DNA of 64,000 nucleotides from NCBI GenBank assembly GCA_012959785.1, contig DUCM01000009.1:90035-154034 (forward strand). The letters are read 5' to 3'. The notes below the pieces were generated by a model, which was not told where the DNA came from, searched no databases, and saw only the letters and a program-made list of their open reading frames with translations. The stretch is from Planctomycetota bacterium (GTDB lineage: Bacteria; Planctomycetota; UBA1135; GCA-002686595). Each line of letters starts with the position of its first letter. Position 1 is the first letter of the stretch. The translations under genes were made by a program, and so were the position numbers. Shown here in pieces: positions 43,538-53,158 of this stretch.

Positions 43538-44593
43538 ATGCTCCAGCCCCAAATCAAGAAGTGCCGCCGCGTCCTGATCACCGGTGCCGCCGGCTTCATC
43601 GGCGCGGCCCTGGTGCGCGAGATGCTGGCCGCGGGCTGGCAGGTCTCGGGCCTGGACGACTTCTCCAGCGGTTGGCCGGGACGCCTGCCGCAGCACTCCG
43701 AGTTCGATTTTTTTGAGACCGATGTGGCCCAGCCGAGAGGCCTGGAACGCATCCTCGCCAGCCGGCGTTTTGATGTTCTCGTGCACCTTGCGGCGCGCGT
43801 GGGCGTCAAGGCGGTTTTGCGCGACCCCGAGGGCTGTCGCAGTGCGAACCTGCGCGGCGTGCGCGAAATCCTGCGCGGCGTGCAAGCCCTCGCTGCGCCC
43901 GAGCGCCCGCGGGTCCTGGCGGCTTCGTCGAGCGAAGTCTACGCCCCTTCCCGCGAACCTCTCCGCGAGACGCATCCCACCCGCTCGACTTCAGGAGTGG
44001 GGCGCTGGGCCTACGCAGCCTCGAAACTGCGCGGCGAGCAACTCCTCGATGATGCCGATCTGTGGAGCCCGGGCGCTGCCGCGGTGCACCTGCGATTTTT
44101 CAATGTGGTCGGTCCCGGCCAGGACTCGGACTCAGGCATGGTGCTGCCGACTTTTGTGGAGAATGCCCTCGCCGGTGCACCAATTCCCGTCCACGGCGAT
44201 GGTGCTGCGCAACGCACCTTCGCCCATGTGGACGAGGTGGCGCGGGTCCTGCGCGAACTCGTCGAGCATCCAGCCCTACCTGGCGGTGCCTTGAATGTAG
44301 GCGGTGGCGCTCGCACCACCATAGCTCACCTGGCCCAACTCGTGCGCGCTGGCTCCGCGCTCAAGAGCGAGTTGCACTACATCGATCCGCGCTCCCTGTG
44401 CGGCGCGAACTTCGAGGAGGTGGCCTTTCGCCAACCTGACCTCGCGAGACTTTCGACTCTGGGTGTTGCCCTGCCCGCCATGGGACTTGAGCGCATCGTG
44501 CAAGACAGCTTGGAGCGACACGCCGGTCTGTGTCGCCAATCCTCAGCAAACCCAGCTCTGAAGAGCCCCCCGTGCGCATCGCCCGCGTCCTGA
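43538..44593 (+). CDS. NAD-dependent nucleotide-sugar epimerase/dehydratase
   Basis: A 351-aa extended SDR. VLITGAAGFIGAALV (NAD motif), HLAARVGVKA, SSEVYAPS and the catalytic Tyr-Lys pair in WAYAASKLRGEQLL are seen, with FFNVVGPGQDSDSGMV and RTFAHVDEVARV. This is the UDP-glucose 4-epimerase / UDP-glucuronate decarboxylase-like class. It supplies an activated sugar to the glycosyltransferases around it. The last 22 nt overlap the next gene. Confidence 0.9.
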   Translation: MLQPQIKKCRRVLITGAAGFIGAALVREMLAAGWQVSGLDDFSSGWPGRLPQHSEFDFFETDVAQPRGLERILASRRFDVLVHLAARVGVKAVLRDPEGCRSANLRGVREILRGVQALAAPERPRVLAASSSEVYAPSREPLRETHPTRSTSGVGRWAYAASKLRGEQLLDDADLWSPGAAAVHLRFFNVVGPGQDSDSGMVLPTFVENALAGAPIPVHGDGAAQRTFAHVDEVARVLRELVEHPALPGGALNVGGGARTTIAHLAQLVRAGSALKSELHYIDPRSLCGANFEEVAFRQPDLARLSTLGVALPAMGLERIVQDSLERHAGLCRQSSANPALKSPPCASPAS

Positions 44594-45747
44594 CGCGCCT
44601 GAACCTCGGCGGCCCGGCGCGCCAAGCCCTGGCGGCCGATCGACAATTTGGCTTGCGCGGACACGAGGTGCGTGTCTTCACAGGTCGGCCCGAGCCCGGT
44701 GAGGGAGATCTGTTCGAGGAGTTTAAGCGCGCCGACATTGATGTGCGCCGCGTGCCGGGGCTGGGGCGCGGCCTCTCCTTGGGCGGGGACCTCGTGGCGC
44801 TCGTCTCTCTCTCGCGCTCCCTGCGCGAATTCGCCCCCGATGTGCTGCACACCCATGCTTCGAAGGCCGGAGCCCTCGGTCGTCTGGCGCTCTCCGGGGA
44901 GGCCCCCCGCGCGCGGGTGCACACCTTCCACGGGCATGTGCTCGAGGGCTATTTCGGACCGCACATCTCGCGCGCGCTCGTCTTGGCCGAGAGAAAATTG
45001 GCGCAGCGCTGCCAGCGGGTTCTGGCCGTATCCCACGCCACAGCCGACGATCTCCTGCGCCTGGGGATTGTTGAGGAAGAGCGCTTGGTGGTTTGTCCGC
45101 CGGGTCTCGAACTCTCGGATTTGCTCGCTATTGAGGGCCGTGAGGGCAGTTTGCGGCGCCAGATCGGGGCCGGAGAGGCCGATTTCGTGGTGGGGGTTGT
45201 GGGCCGCCTGGCCGAGGTCAAGTGCCCCGAGCGGGCGGTCGATGTGTTCCTGATGTTGGCCAAGAAGCACCCCCGCTTGCAGCTTGCCTTCGTGGGTGAT
45301 GGCGGCTTGCGCCGGATGCTCGAAGGGCGCATCCGCGCCCTCCCGCAGGAGTACACCTCGCGGGTGCATATTTTGGGTGCGCGCAGCGGCATGCCCGCCG
45401 TGCTCTCGGACCTCGACTGTGTGTTGTGTACCTCGCGCAGCGAGGGACTGCCGGTGGCCTTGATCGAAGCCGCGGCCGCAGGCAAACCTGTGGTGGCCAG
45501 TGCCGTGGGCGGCGTGGCTGAACTGGTGGCCCACGAACGCACGGGCTATCTGGGTCAGGGCACCGACGAACTCGCCTACGGTTTGGACCAGTTGCTGGAG
45601 AGTCCAGCGGCTTGCGCGGACATGGGCCGCCGCGCGCGCCTGCGGGTGGCCGAGCGCCATGGCGCGCGCGCCCTCGCCGATCGCCTCGAAGCCATTTACG
45701 CCGCAGCTCTGGCGGAATCCGGTGGGAAACAGCCGCGACTCGCATGA
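44572..45747 (+). CDS. Glycosyltransferase family 4-like, no. 3
   Basis: A GT-B enzyme of about 391 aa. GTG 44572 gives the usual start (RIARVLTRLNLGGPARQAL); GTG 44530 would add 14 residues and a larger overlap. HTHASKAGALGRLA, VVGVVGRLAEVKCPERAV and CTSRSEGLPVALIEAAAAGKPVVAS (EX7E) support the family. Its HTHASKAG segment is close to that of the enzyme at 39252, suggesting related acceptors or an old duplication. Confidence 0.9.
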   Translation: MRIARVLTRLNLGGPARQALAADRQFGLRGHEVRVFTGRPEPGEGDLFEEFKRADIDVRRVPGLGRGLSLGGDLVALVSLSRSLREFAPDVLHTHASKAGALGRLALSGEAPRARVHTFHGHVLEGYFGPHISRALVLAERKLAQRCQRVLAVSHATADDLLRLGIVEEERLVVCPPGLELSDLLAIEGREGSLRRQIGAGEADFVVGVVGRLAEVKCPERAVDVFLMLAKKHPRLQLAFVGDGGLRRMLEGRIRALPQEYTSRVHILGARSGMPAVLSDLDCVLCTSRSEGLPVALIEAAAAGKPVVASAVGGVAELVAHERTGYLGQGTDELAYGLDQLLESPAACADMGRRARLRVAERHGARALADRLEAIYAAALAESGGKQPRLA

Positions 45748-46892
45748 AGCTCCTGATGGTCAGCGGGGATCGCCAAGTCTCCATCGGCGAACGAGGTCCC
45801 TTTTATTCCATGCAGGCCGAGTTTTCGCGCCACTTCGAACGCATCGATGTGATCTGCCCGCGCCCGCCCGGCACACCCACGGTGAGTTGCATCCACGAGC
45901 GCGTCTTCTTTCACCCGGCCAATTCCGGCCGACTTGCTCAGGTGGGCTACATCTTGCGCAAGGGCCGCGAACTCGTGGAGACCCAGGGTCACAGCTTGAT
46001 CGTGAGTCACGACTACGGTTGGTTCTACAACGGCCTGGGCAGCGCGCGGCTCTCGGCGGCTACGGGCGTGCCGTATCTTTCGGAGTTGCACCATGTCCCC
46101 GGCCATCCGCGAGCCGCCGATCTGCGCGAGCGTTTCGACAAGCTTGTGGCTCGGGCCTATGTGGCTTGGGCGCGCTCGCGCACCCCGGCCTTTCGCGTGG
46201 TGAACCGCGGCGAGATGCCGGACCTTTTGACTTCCTGGGGTGTGCCCCAAAGCCAGATCCTGGTGTTGCCCTCGCTCTACATCGATTTCGATCTATTTCA
46301 TCCCAGCCAGCCCGAGGCGGGCGAGGAACGCTTCGACCAGGATGTGCTCTTCGTCGGCCGTATGGTGAACAACAAGGGGCTCTCGGCCATCGTCGAGGCC
46401 CTGGCCCTCTTGAAGGGCCGTGGCCAGGGGTGCCGCGGGCTCTTTGTGGGCAAGGGCGAACTCCTCGGCTGGCTGCGCGCAAAGGTGCACGCAATGGGCC
46501 TCGCCGATGCCGTGCGCTTCATCGAATGGGTCAAGAGCCCCAGCGATCTCGCCCGTATCTACCGCCGTTCGCGGGTGGCGGTGTGCGCCTCGACCTGCGA
46601 AGGTGGGCCGCGGGTCACGGTGGAAGCCATGGCCTGTGGTACGCCGGTGGTCTCGACCCCGGTGGGTATCATGGGCGAGTTGCTAGAAGATGGCGAGGCT
46701 GGACGGCTATGCGACTTCAACGCCGCAAGCTTGGCCGAGCACCTCGGCGTGCTGCTCGGCGACCCGAGTTTGCGCGAGCGAGCTGGTGCGCGAGCCGTGG
46801 AAATCGTGCAGCGCTTTGAATACAAGGCGGCCCTTGAAGTCTACGCCCGGGGCCTCATCGACCTGGCCGCCGCGGCAGGAGGGCGCTCTTGA
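45744..46892 (+). CDS. Glycosyltransferase family 4-like, no. 4
   Basis: A 382-aa enzyme starting at ATG 45744 (ATGA overlap). The N-terminal half (KLLMVSGDRQVSIGERGPFY) is unlike the others. The C-terminal half is a clear GT4: DVLFVGRMVNNKGLSAIVEAL, GKGELLGWLRAKV and CASTCEGGPRVTVEAMACGTPVVST (EX7E). Confidence 0.9.
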   Translation: MKLLMVSGDRQVSIGERGPFYSMQAEFSRHFERIDVICPRPPGTPTVSCIHERVFFHPANSGRLAQVGYILRKGRELVETQGHSLIVSHDYGWFYNGLGSARLSAATGVPYLSELHHVPGHPRAADLRERFDKLVARAYVAWARSRTPAFRVVNRGEMPDLLTSWGVPQSQILVLPSLYIDFDLFHPSQPEAGEERFDQDVLFVGRMVNNKGLSAIVEALALLKGRGQGCRGLFVGKGELLGWLRAKVHAMGLADAVRFIEWVKSPSDLARIYRRSRVAVCASTCEGGPRVTVEAMACGTPVVSTPVGIMGELLEDGEAGRLCDFNAASLAEHLGVLLGDPSLRERAGARAVEIVQRFEYKAALEVYARGLIDLAAAAGGRS

Positions 46893-47953
46893 AGTTGCTC
46901 TTTCTGACCCAGGTCCTCGACCGCGAAGACGCGATATTGGGTTTTGTCTCGCGCTGGGTTCGGGGGCTTGCGAGCGAGGTGGAAAGCCTGCGGGTGATCG
47001 CCCTCGAGGTGGGTGATACCAGCGACTTGCCCGCGAATGTGAGTGCGCGCGCAGTGGGTCGCAAGGGGCGCATCTGCCGCTACCTGCGCTATCGCAAACT
47101 TCTTCACAAAGCCTTCGCCGAAGACGGTTTCGACACGGTCCTGGCCCATATGGTGCCGCGCTACAGTTTGCTGGCCCACGGCCCCGCCCAGCGAGCGGGG
47201 GCGCGTGAGTTTCTCTGGTACACCCACGCAGGCGTCGACAGGCGCCTGGAGCGGGCCGTGTCTCTGGTGGAGAGGGTCTTTACCGCCTCGGAAGATTCTC
47301 TACGGGTGAGCAGCCCGAAGAAACTCGTCACCGGTCACGGCATCGACCTCGAACATTTTGGCAGGAGCGAGGTCACTCCCCCTGAACCCGCGCGCCTGGT
47401 GTCGGTGGGGCGCCTGACGCCGCGCAAGGACCCACTCACGATTCTGGCTGCCCTGGCGCTGCTTTTGGAGCGTGGCTTCGATGTGTATCTCGACCTCGTG
47501 GGCGGCGGCCTGACCGTGAGTGACGAGGGCTTCAAGCGCCAGGTCGAGGCACGCATCGTGGAACTCGGATTGGCAGCGCGAGTGCGGGTTCTGGGCGCCG
47601 TGCCCTACCTGGAGATCCCGGCTCACTTCGAGACGGCCACGGTGGTGGTCAACGCCAGCCTGACCGGCAGCCTCGACAAGGTCACCCTGGAGGCCATGGC
47701 CAGTCGCCGGCCCGTGGTGTCCTGCAACGACACATCCCCGGCTCTCTTCGCCGAACTTGGAGCCGCGGGCGAAGCACTTTGTTTCAAGCCCGGCGACAGC
47801 GCCGGCCTGGCGACTTGCCTCGCGGCACTGCTCTCCAGCAGCGCAGCCCGGCGCGGGGAACTAGGGGCCGAGCTACGCGCCCTCGTGGCCCGCGACCACG
47901 AGGTCGGCGTGCTCATGGCGCGGCTCGTGGATGAGATGGGAGGCGCATCCTGA
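46889..47953 (+). CDS. Glycosyltransferase family 4-like, no. 5
   Basis: A 354-aa enzyme starting at TTG 46889 (TTGA overlap). Seen: LFLTQVLDREDAILGFVSRW, LVTGHGIDLEHF, LVSVGRLTPRKDPLTIL and VNASLTGSLDKVTLEAMASRRPVVS. The nucleotide-sugar motif begins with Ser-Leu-Asp instead of the usual Glu. This first-Glu change may mark a distinct donor or altered mechanism. Confidence 0.87.
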   Translation: MKLLFLTQVLDREDAILGFVSRWVRGLASEVESLRVIALEVGDTSDLPANVSARAVGRKGRICRYLRYRKLLHKAFAEDGFDTVLAHMVPRYSLLAHGPAQRAGAREFLWYTHAGVDRRLERAVSLVERVFTASEDSLRVSSPKKLVTGHGIDLEHFGRSEVTPPEPARLVSVGRLTPRKDPLTILAALALLLERGFDVYLDLVGGGLTVSDEGFKRQVEARIVELGLAARVRVLGAVPYLEIPAHFETATVVVNASLTGSLDKVTLEAMASRRPVVSCNDTSPALFAELGAAGEALCFKPGDSAGLATCLAALLSSSAARRGELGAELRALVARDHEVGVLMARLVDEMGGAS

Positions 47954-48909
47954 TGCGGATCTCCGTGGTGGTGCCGGTCTATAACCGGGGCGAGCTCGTG
48001 CGCGCTTGCTTGCAAAGCGTGACGGCTGCCATTGCGGAACTGGGCCTCGCCGCCGAGGTGACCGTGGTGGACGACGGCAGCAGCGACGGCTCTTTGGAAA
48101 TCGTGCAGACCGAATTCCCCGCGGTTCAGCTCCTCTGCAATGACCACAACCTGGGCTTTGCTGTAAGCGCCAACCGCGGCCTGCGGGCGGCTCGAGGGGA
48201 TTACCTGTTCCTGCTCAACTCCGACACCGAGGTTTCCGCCGGGGACCTTGAACAACTACTCGACTTTCTGGAGTTGAACAGCGCCTATGCTGGGGCGGCG
48301 CCCAGAATGGTGGACGGAGAGGGCGTGACTCGCCAGAGTTGCATGGCCTTCCCGACCCTCAAGACGGCGCTCTTTTTCGCCACGCCCCTCGCGGCTTGGT
48401 GCCCGCATTCGGCGGAACTAAAGCGTTACTTCCAACGCGACGCAGACCCCTCGTTGGACGCCGATGTGCTGCAACCGCCGGCGGCCGCGTGGCTGATCCG
48501 GCGCAGCGCCTGGGAAGAGGTGGGGGATTTCGACGAGACCCTCGAGCTGTTTTTCAACGATGTCGATTGGTGTCGACGCTTGCAGGCCTCGGGCGGCAAG
48601 CTGCGCTACCTCGCGGGGACCGCGGTGTTGCACCACGAGGGTGCCAGCACAGCCGAGCGCCCCGACTTCGTCACCCGCTGGCAGACGGACCGTTGGCGCT
48701 ACTACCGCAAACACTTCGGCCCCCTCGGCGCCCTGTGGGTCAAGCTTTGTGTGAGCTGGACTTTTTCCGATTGGTGCCTGCGCAACACCTGTAGGCGCAT
48801 GCTGGGCCGCGCCGCCGAACCCCTCGGCCCCACGGCGCGGGCCTTTGTGAGTTTCTTGCGTAGCGGGCGGCCCCCTGGGCTGTCGTCGAGCCCCAGCGCG
48901 CAGTCGTGA
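47953..48909 (+). CDS. Glycosyltransferase family 2 (rhamnosyltransferase-like)
   Basis: A 318-aa GT-A enzyme, the only GT2 in the cluster. RISVVVPVYNRGELVRACL, TVVDDGSSDGSL, GDYLFLLNSDTEVSAGDLE (DxD as SDTE) and EVGDFDETLELFFNDVDWCRR (the catalytic ED/DxDW region) are typical of WbbL-like rhamnosyltransferases. The C-terminus from about 240 is amphipathic and basic and may sit on the membrane. Confidence 0.9.
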   Translation: MRISVVVPVYNRGELVRACLQSVTAAIAELGLAAEVTVVDDGSSDGSLEIVQTEFPAVQLLCNDHNLGFAVSANRGLRAARGDYLFLLNSDTEVSAGDLEQLLDFLELNSAYAGAAPRMVDGEGVTRQSCMAFPTLKTALFFATPLAAWCPHSAELKRYFQRDADPSLDADVLQPPAAAWLIRRSAWEEVGDFDETLELFFNDVDWCRRLQASGGKLRYLAGTAVLHHEGASTAERPDFVTRWQTDRWRYYRKHFGPLGALWVKLCVSWTFSDWCLRNTCRRMLGRAAEPLGPTARAFVSFLRSGRPPGLSSSPSAQS

Positions 48910-50696
48910 GTGGTTCCCGGAAAGTTTCCGTGCGCGAGGAGATCCTTGCACCGCTCCAGGGCGTTTTGCGTTGGATGCTCTCCCTGCGTGACGAGCAGGG
49001 GCGCATCATGTGCCCCAGCCATGGCGTCGAACACACGGGCAAGAGCGCCGGAGCCCTGGTCTTGGCCCTGGAACTCGCCAAGCACGCGCCTCACGAGCAA
49101 GTCGCGGAGCTGAACGCTGTGGCCCTTCAACAGGGACTCCGTTTGGTGGGCAACTTGGTGTGCGAAGAGAACAGCGTCTGCCACACCTTCCGTCCCGGCC
49201 GTCACGATCCTTTCAACTGCTCCAACTCGGTCATCGATGGTGGCGCCGCCGCCGATGCCCTGGGTCAGTTGGTGCGCGAGTTGGGGCCTAGCCTGGAGCC
49301 GCAAGTTTGTGAGAGCATGCGCGCCGCTTGTGTCTTGCACGCCAAGAGCTACCTGCGCTACGCCGTGCTGGACAAGGGTATTCCCGCCCAACGCGCCTGG
49401 GGCCTGACCGGGCTGGCCAGCGCCACCGCGCTCCTGGGCGACGACGACTCCGAGACCCGCGAGCTTTTTCAACAGGCGGCCTTCGCTGCCTTTGATCAGC
49501 TGAAGTGTGTCAGGCGCGACGACGGTAGCTATCCCTACCACCCGCGCAAGTGGGGCGCGGCGCACCCCGGGGCCCAGGATGTATCCGCCTATTACCAGTC
49601 GCGGGTGACGGCCTTCTTGCTGCGCGCCCTGGACGACTTGGGGCTGGATGCGGCGGCGGATCCCTGGCGCGAGTTGTGGCAAAAGAGCGTGGAGTTCCAA
49701 AGCGCCTTGACCGGGCCGGACGGCATCAAGTGCGGCTTGCTTGAAGCCAAGCCCTGGTACTTCGGCGCGGTCTACGAGGTCTCCTCGCACCCCTTCGATG
49801 GCTACACCCTGGCGCGCGGCTTTCAGTTGACCGGTGAAGAGCAACTCGCTCGCGACGGAGTGGCGTGCTTCCGCGCATGGGCGCGCCACCTCGACGACGA
49901 GGGCGCACCCCGAAGTCACTTGGCGGCGGTGAGTTCGCGGCGTAGTTATCAGTGTCCGGTCTTCTGGGCCGGACACGCAGCCTGGCTGGCGCGAGCGGCG
50001 GGAGAACTTGAAGCAGCCTTCGCCGTGGCCGAGGCTGGGCCCCCCGGTGGCGGCGCTCCGCGGGTGCAATTCTTCGAAGACGCTGCCCTCGTGCGCCTGG
50101 AAGACGATTGCGTCGTGGCCTGGGTGCGTGGCCGGCGACCGGCCTACAATCATGCCCACGGCAGCCCCCATGGCGGCGGACTGTTGCGCGTCGTGCGCAA
50201 GTCGGATGGTCTCGACCTCTGCCCGCGGCGCCCGTTCGCCGGCTTGCAGGAGGGCGAGTGGTCGGGCAAGAGTGGCGTTCTGGCGCCGGCCCGTGGCTGG
50301 CGGGCGGGGGCGCACGAGTTGCGCTTTTCCCTCTGGCTGGCCCGGGTGCACTGGCGCGCCGGTCGTTTCGGTGCGGCCCTCTTGGCGCCCGCGAACAGTT
50401 TTCGTCGGGCGCTTTGGGACTTTGCCCAGCCCCTGGTCTCGAGTTCCCTGGGCCTCGATCCGGAACTGGAACTCGTGGATGGGGGCGTGCGCCTGCGGGT
50501 GCAGCTCGCCCACCGCGGTGGGCAGGTGGCCGGGGACGCCTGGGTTGAGCGCGAATTCCGGGTCGATGGCAAGGGCCTCGTGGTGAGCGAAACCCTGCTC
50601 TCGGAGGGCCGCGTGCGCTCCCTGGAATACGCCTGGCCCGCTGCCGCTGAAAAGATCGAGGACGGGAGCGCACAACTGTGCTACAGGCTGTCTTGA
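48906..50696 (+). CDS. Large protein of unknown function, probable alpha/alpha-toroid plus beta-sandwich
   Basis: A 596-aa protein starting at GTG 48906 (GTGA overlap). No signal peptide or membrane helix, so it is cytoplasmic unless exported otherwise. Residues 1-380 are helical with spaced aromatic and His residues (CPSHGVEHTGKSAGALVLAL, FRPGRHDPFNCSNSVIDGG, DGSYPYHPRKWGAAHPG, PWYFGAVYEVSSHPFDGYTL, QCPVFWAGHAAWLARAAG). From 390 it is beta-rich (RVQFFEDAALVRLEDDCVVAWV). This order resembles heparinase/alginate lyase and C5-epimerase folds, but I cannot place it in a family. A role in modifying or trimming the polysaccharide is inferred from place. Confidence 0.7.
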   Translation: MSGSRKVSVREEILAPLQGVLRWMLSLRDEQGRIMCPSHGVEHTGKSAGALVLALELAKHAPHEQVAELNAVALQQGLRLVGNLVCEENSVCHTFRPGRHDPFNCSNSVIDGGAAADALGQLVRELGPSLEPQVCESMRAACVLHAKSYLRYAVLDKGIPAQRAWGLTGLASATALLGDDDSETRELFQQAAFAAFDQLKCVRRDDGSYPYHPRKWGAAHPGAQDVSAYYQSRVTAFLLRALDDLGLDAAADPWRELWQKSVEFQSALTGPDGIKCGLLEAKPWYFGAVYEVSSHPFDGYTLARGFQLTGEEQLARDGVACFRAWARHLDDEGAPRSHLAAVSSRRSYQCPVFWAGHAAWLARAAGELEAAFAVAEAGPPGGGAPRVQFFEDAALVRLEDDCVVAWVRGRRPAYNHAHGSPHGGGLLRVVRKSDGLDLCPRRPFAGLQEGEWSGKSGVLAPARGWRAGAHELRFSLWLARVHWRAGRFGAALLAPANSFRRALWDFAQPLVSSSLGLDPELELVDGGVRLRVQLAHRGGQVAGDAWVEREFRVDGKGLVVSETLLSEGRVRSLEYAWPAAAEKIEDGSAQLCYRLS

Positions 50697-50718
50697 TGGC
50701 TCAAGAACAAACGAGTCC

Positions 50719-51912
50719 GTGCTGGAGGCTGTGCCCTTGAAGCCTCTCGTGCTCGTGGCCAACGCGCGCATGCCCTCCCAGCGTGCGCAGTCCTTGCAGG
50801 TGGCCCAGGTGGCCGCCTCCTTTGCCCGCGCCGGGTTGCCGACCACCCTGCTCCACGCCTTGCGGCGGGACACGGCGCCCATCGAGGATTCGGAGTGGGT
50901 CTGGGATTTTTACGCCGTTCCCAAGGGCGCGCGCGCCGATCTGCGCGGTGCCGCTTGTCGCGATTTCATCGACGCCGTGCCCAGGCGTTGGCAGTACCTG
51001 CCCGCCCGTTGGCAGGAGCTCAGCTTCGCCGGCAACGCGGCGCGGCTCCTGGAGGATGACTTCGCCGGTGCCCGCGTCATCTCGCGGGAAATAGAAGTGG
51101 CCCGGCTCCTGGTGAGCCACGGGCGTGGCGGTGTCTTCCTCGAACTGCACCGCGTGCCGGCCGGGCGTCTGCGGCGCCGTTGGCTCCTCGAGGCCGCCCG
51201 CGGCGTGGCCGGCGTGGTGGCTATCTCCGGCGGAGTACGGGCCGACTTGATTGAGCTGGGTCTTGCCGACGAGTCGATCGTGGTGGCCCATGACGGCTTC
51301 GAGCCCGAACGCTTCGCCCGCCTGCCTTCGCGCGCCGAGGCCCGCGAAGCCCTGGGCCTCGACGCGGATCGCCAGGTGGTGGTCTACACCGGCGGCCTGC
51401 TCGCCTGGAAGGGTGTCGACATCCTGGTGCAGGCCGCCCGGCGTTTGCCTGCCGTGCAGTTCGTCATCGTCGGCGGCATGAATGCCGATGTCGAAGCCCT
51501 CGCTCCCGCCGCCCGGGCCGCGGGCAATGTGCGCCTGGATGGTTTCAAGAATCCCACGCGGGTACCGCTCTATCTCGCGGCAGCCGATGTGGGCGCGGTG
51601 CCCAACCGCTCTCGGCCCGCCATCAGTTCGCGCTACACCTCGCCGCTCAAGATCTTCGAGGCCATGGCCGTGGGCTTGCCCCTGGTGGTCAGCGATCTCT
51701 TTTCCATGCGCGATGTCCTGGATCCAGACCAGGCCGAATTCGTTGCCGCAGACGATGCCGAGGCCCTGGCCGCCGGCCTTGCGCGGGTGCTCGGGGATGA
51801 CGACCTGCGGCGCGGGCTCGCGCAACGCATCCGCGGGAGTGCCGCGCAAGCCACCTGGGATGGGCGAGCCCAGCGACTCGTGGCCTGGATGGACGAGCGC
51901 GACGCGGATTGA
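50719..51912 (+). CDS. Glycosyltransferase family 4-like, no. 6
   Basis: A 397-aa GT-B enzyme; GTG 50719 or TTG 50737 may start it. VLVANARMPSQRAQSLQVAQ replaces the usual glycine-rich N-terminus. VVYTGGLLAWKGVDILVQAA, FVIVGGMNADVEAL and SPLKIFEAMAVGLPLVVSD (KxFExMA-type motif) put it near the mannosyl/fucosyl GT4 branch. Confidence 0.88.
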   Translation: MLEAVPLKPLVLVANARMPSQRAQSLQVAQVAASFARAGLPTTLLHALRRDTAPIEDSEWVWDFYAVPKGARADLRGAACRDFIDAVPRRWQYLPARWQELSFAGNAARLLEDDFAGARVISREIEVARLLVSHGRGGVFLELHRVPAGRLRRRWLLEAARGVAGVVAISGGVRADLIELGLADESIVVAHDGFEPERFARLPSRAEAREALGLDADRQVVVYTGGLLAWKGVDILVQAARRLPAVQFVIVGGMNADVEALAPAARAAGNVRLDGFKNPTRVPLYLAAADVGAVPNRSRPAISSRYTSPLKIFEAMAVGLPLVVSDLFSMRDVLDPDQAEFVAADDAEALAAGLARVLGDDDLRRGLAQRIRGSAAQATWDGRAQRLVAWMDERDAD

Positions 51913-51994
51913 ACCCAGTGCCTTTTGACTTCGTCCTTGCCAGCCCCTGCCTTCAGGGCCTTCGGAGAGCTACCATGCCCGCCCCGGCCCTGCC

Positions 51995-53158
51995 ATGAGA
52001 GTTCTCTACCTGACCGATTCCCTTTCCGACCTCGACGGCGTCGGGCGCTACACCCTGCGACTGGTGTCGGCCCTCGAGGCGCTCATGCCTGAGTTGGAAG
52101 TCGAGGTGCTCTTGGCCCGCAAACACCGGCCCACCTCGGAGAGCACGCCGGCGCATTGGAAGGTCAAGGTGCAGCTCCCGCCGGACTATTACTTCTACAT
52201 GTCACGGGCGCGCTTTTGGGGCAACACCTTGAGGTGCCTGCCGGGCCTTGCCGCAGCCGCTCGGCGCGCGGATGTGGTGCACGCCATCAAGGATTATCCG
52301 CACAACTGGTTGGCCTTGCAGGCCGCGCGCCTGGCGGGCAAGCCCTGCGTGGCCACGGCCCACGGCACCTACACCCTGCAACCCCTGCTGGATGATCGCC
52401 ACCGCGGGCGCGCGGCGGCAACTTACGCCGGTCTGGACCACATGATCTCGGTCTCGAACTACACCCGCGGACGCCTGCTTGAAGCCCTGGCGGGCCGGCC
52501 ACCGGCGGCGGACAAGATCACCAGCATCCCCAACGCCGTGGATGCCGAGCACTACCGGGCCCCCCCCGAACTGGGGGTGCAGCCCTGGCATGGCAAACGC
52601 TTTTGCCTGGGCCTGGGCGAAGTCAAGCAACGCAAAGGGCACCATCTGGCCCTGGCAGCCTGGTGTCGCGTGGCCCGTGAGCAAGAGGACCTGCATTATT
52701 TTTTGGTGGGCCGCCGTTCGGGCGACGCCTATGAGCACTCGCTCTTGAAGATGGCCGCGGAGGCGGGCGTGCAGCAGCGCTTGCACCTTGTGGGCAATGT
52801 GAGCGAGGCCCAGAAGATCGATTGTTTGCAGCGCGCCGAGGTCTTCGTGCACACCCCGGTAACAGCCAGCGACGGAGGCTTCGAGGGATTCGGGATTGTT
52901 TACCTCGAGGCGGCGGCCAGTGGCACCGCGAGCATTGGCACCCTGGACTGTGGCGCAGAGGATGCGATTCTGCCTGATGAGACGGGGTTTTTGGTGGAGC
53001 AAAACTCCGCGGCCGTGGAAGTGGCCTTGCGGCGACTCTTGGGGGATCGGGATCTGCGCGCGCGCATGGGCGCTCTGGGACGCGAGTTTGCTGTGCGCTG
53101 CAATTGGGCGGACAACGCTGCCGCCGTGAGCGAGATCTACCGCGAGGTACTGGCTTGA
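51995..53158 (+). CDS. Glycosyltransferase family 4-like, no. 7
   Basis: A 387-aa GT-B enzyme: RVLYLTDSLSDLDGVGRYTL, ATAHGTYTLQPLL, SVSNYTRGRLLEAL, FCLGLGEVKQRKGHHLAL and TPVTASDGGFEGFGIVYLEAAASGTASIG (EX7E). An 82-bp gap before it is the largest between 43538 and 55803 and may hold a promoter; I saw no clear one. Confidence 0.9.
   Translation: MRVLYLTDSLSDLDGVGRYTLRLVSALEALMPELEVEVLLARKHRPTSESTPAHWKVKVQLPPDYYFYMSRARFWGNTLRCLPGLAAAARRADVVHAIKDYPHNWLALQAARLAGKPCVATAHGTYTLQPLLDDRHRGRAAATYAGLDHMISVSNYTRGRLLEALAGRPPAADKITSIPNAVDAEHYRAPPELGVQPWHGKRFCLGLGEVKQRKGHHLALAAWCRVAREQEDLHYFLVGRRSGDAYEHSLLKMAAEAGVQQRLHLVGNVSEAQKIDCLQRAEVFVHTPVTASDGGFEGFGIVYLEAAASGTASIGTLDCGAEDAILPDETGFLVEQNSAAVEVALRRLLGDRDLRARMGALGREFAVRCNWADNAAAVSEIYREVLA

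Noticed and set aside
48702..50882. A 726-codon minus-strand frame
   Set aside because: Antisense to the unassigned 596-aa protein and the GT2 gene; no domain.
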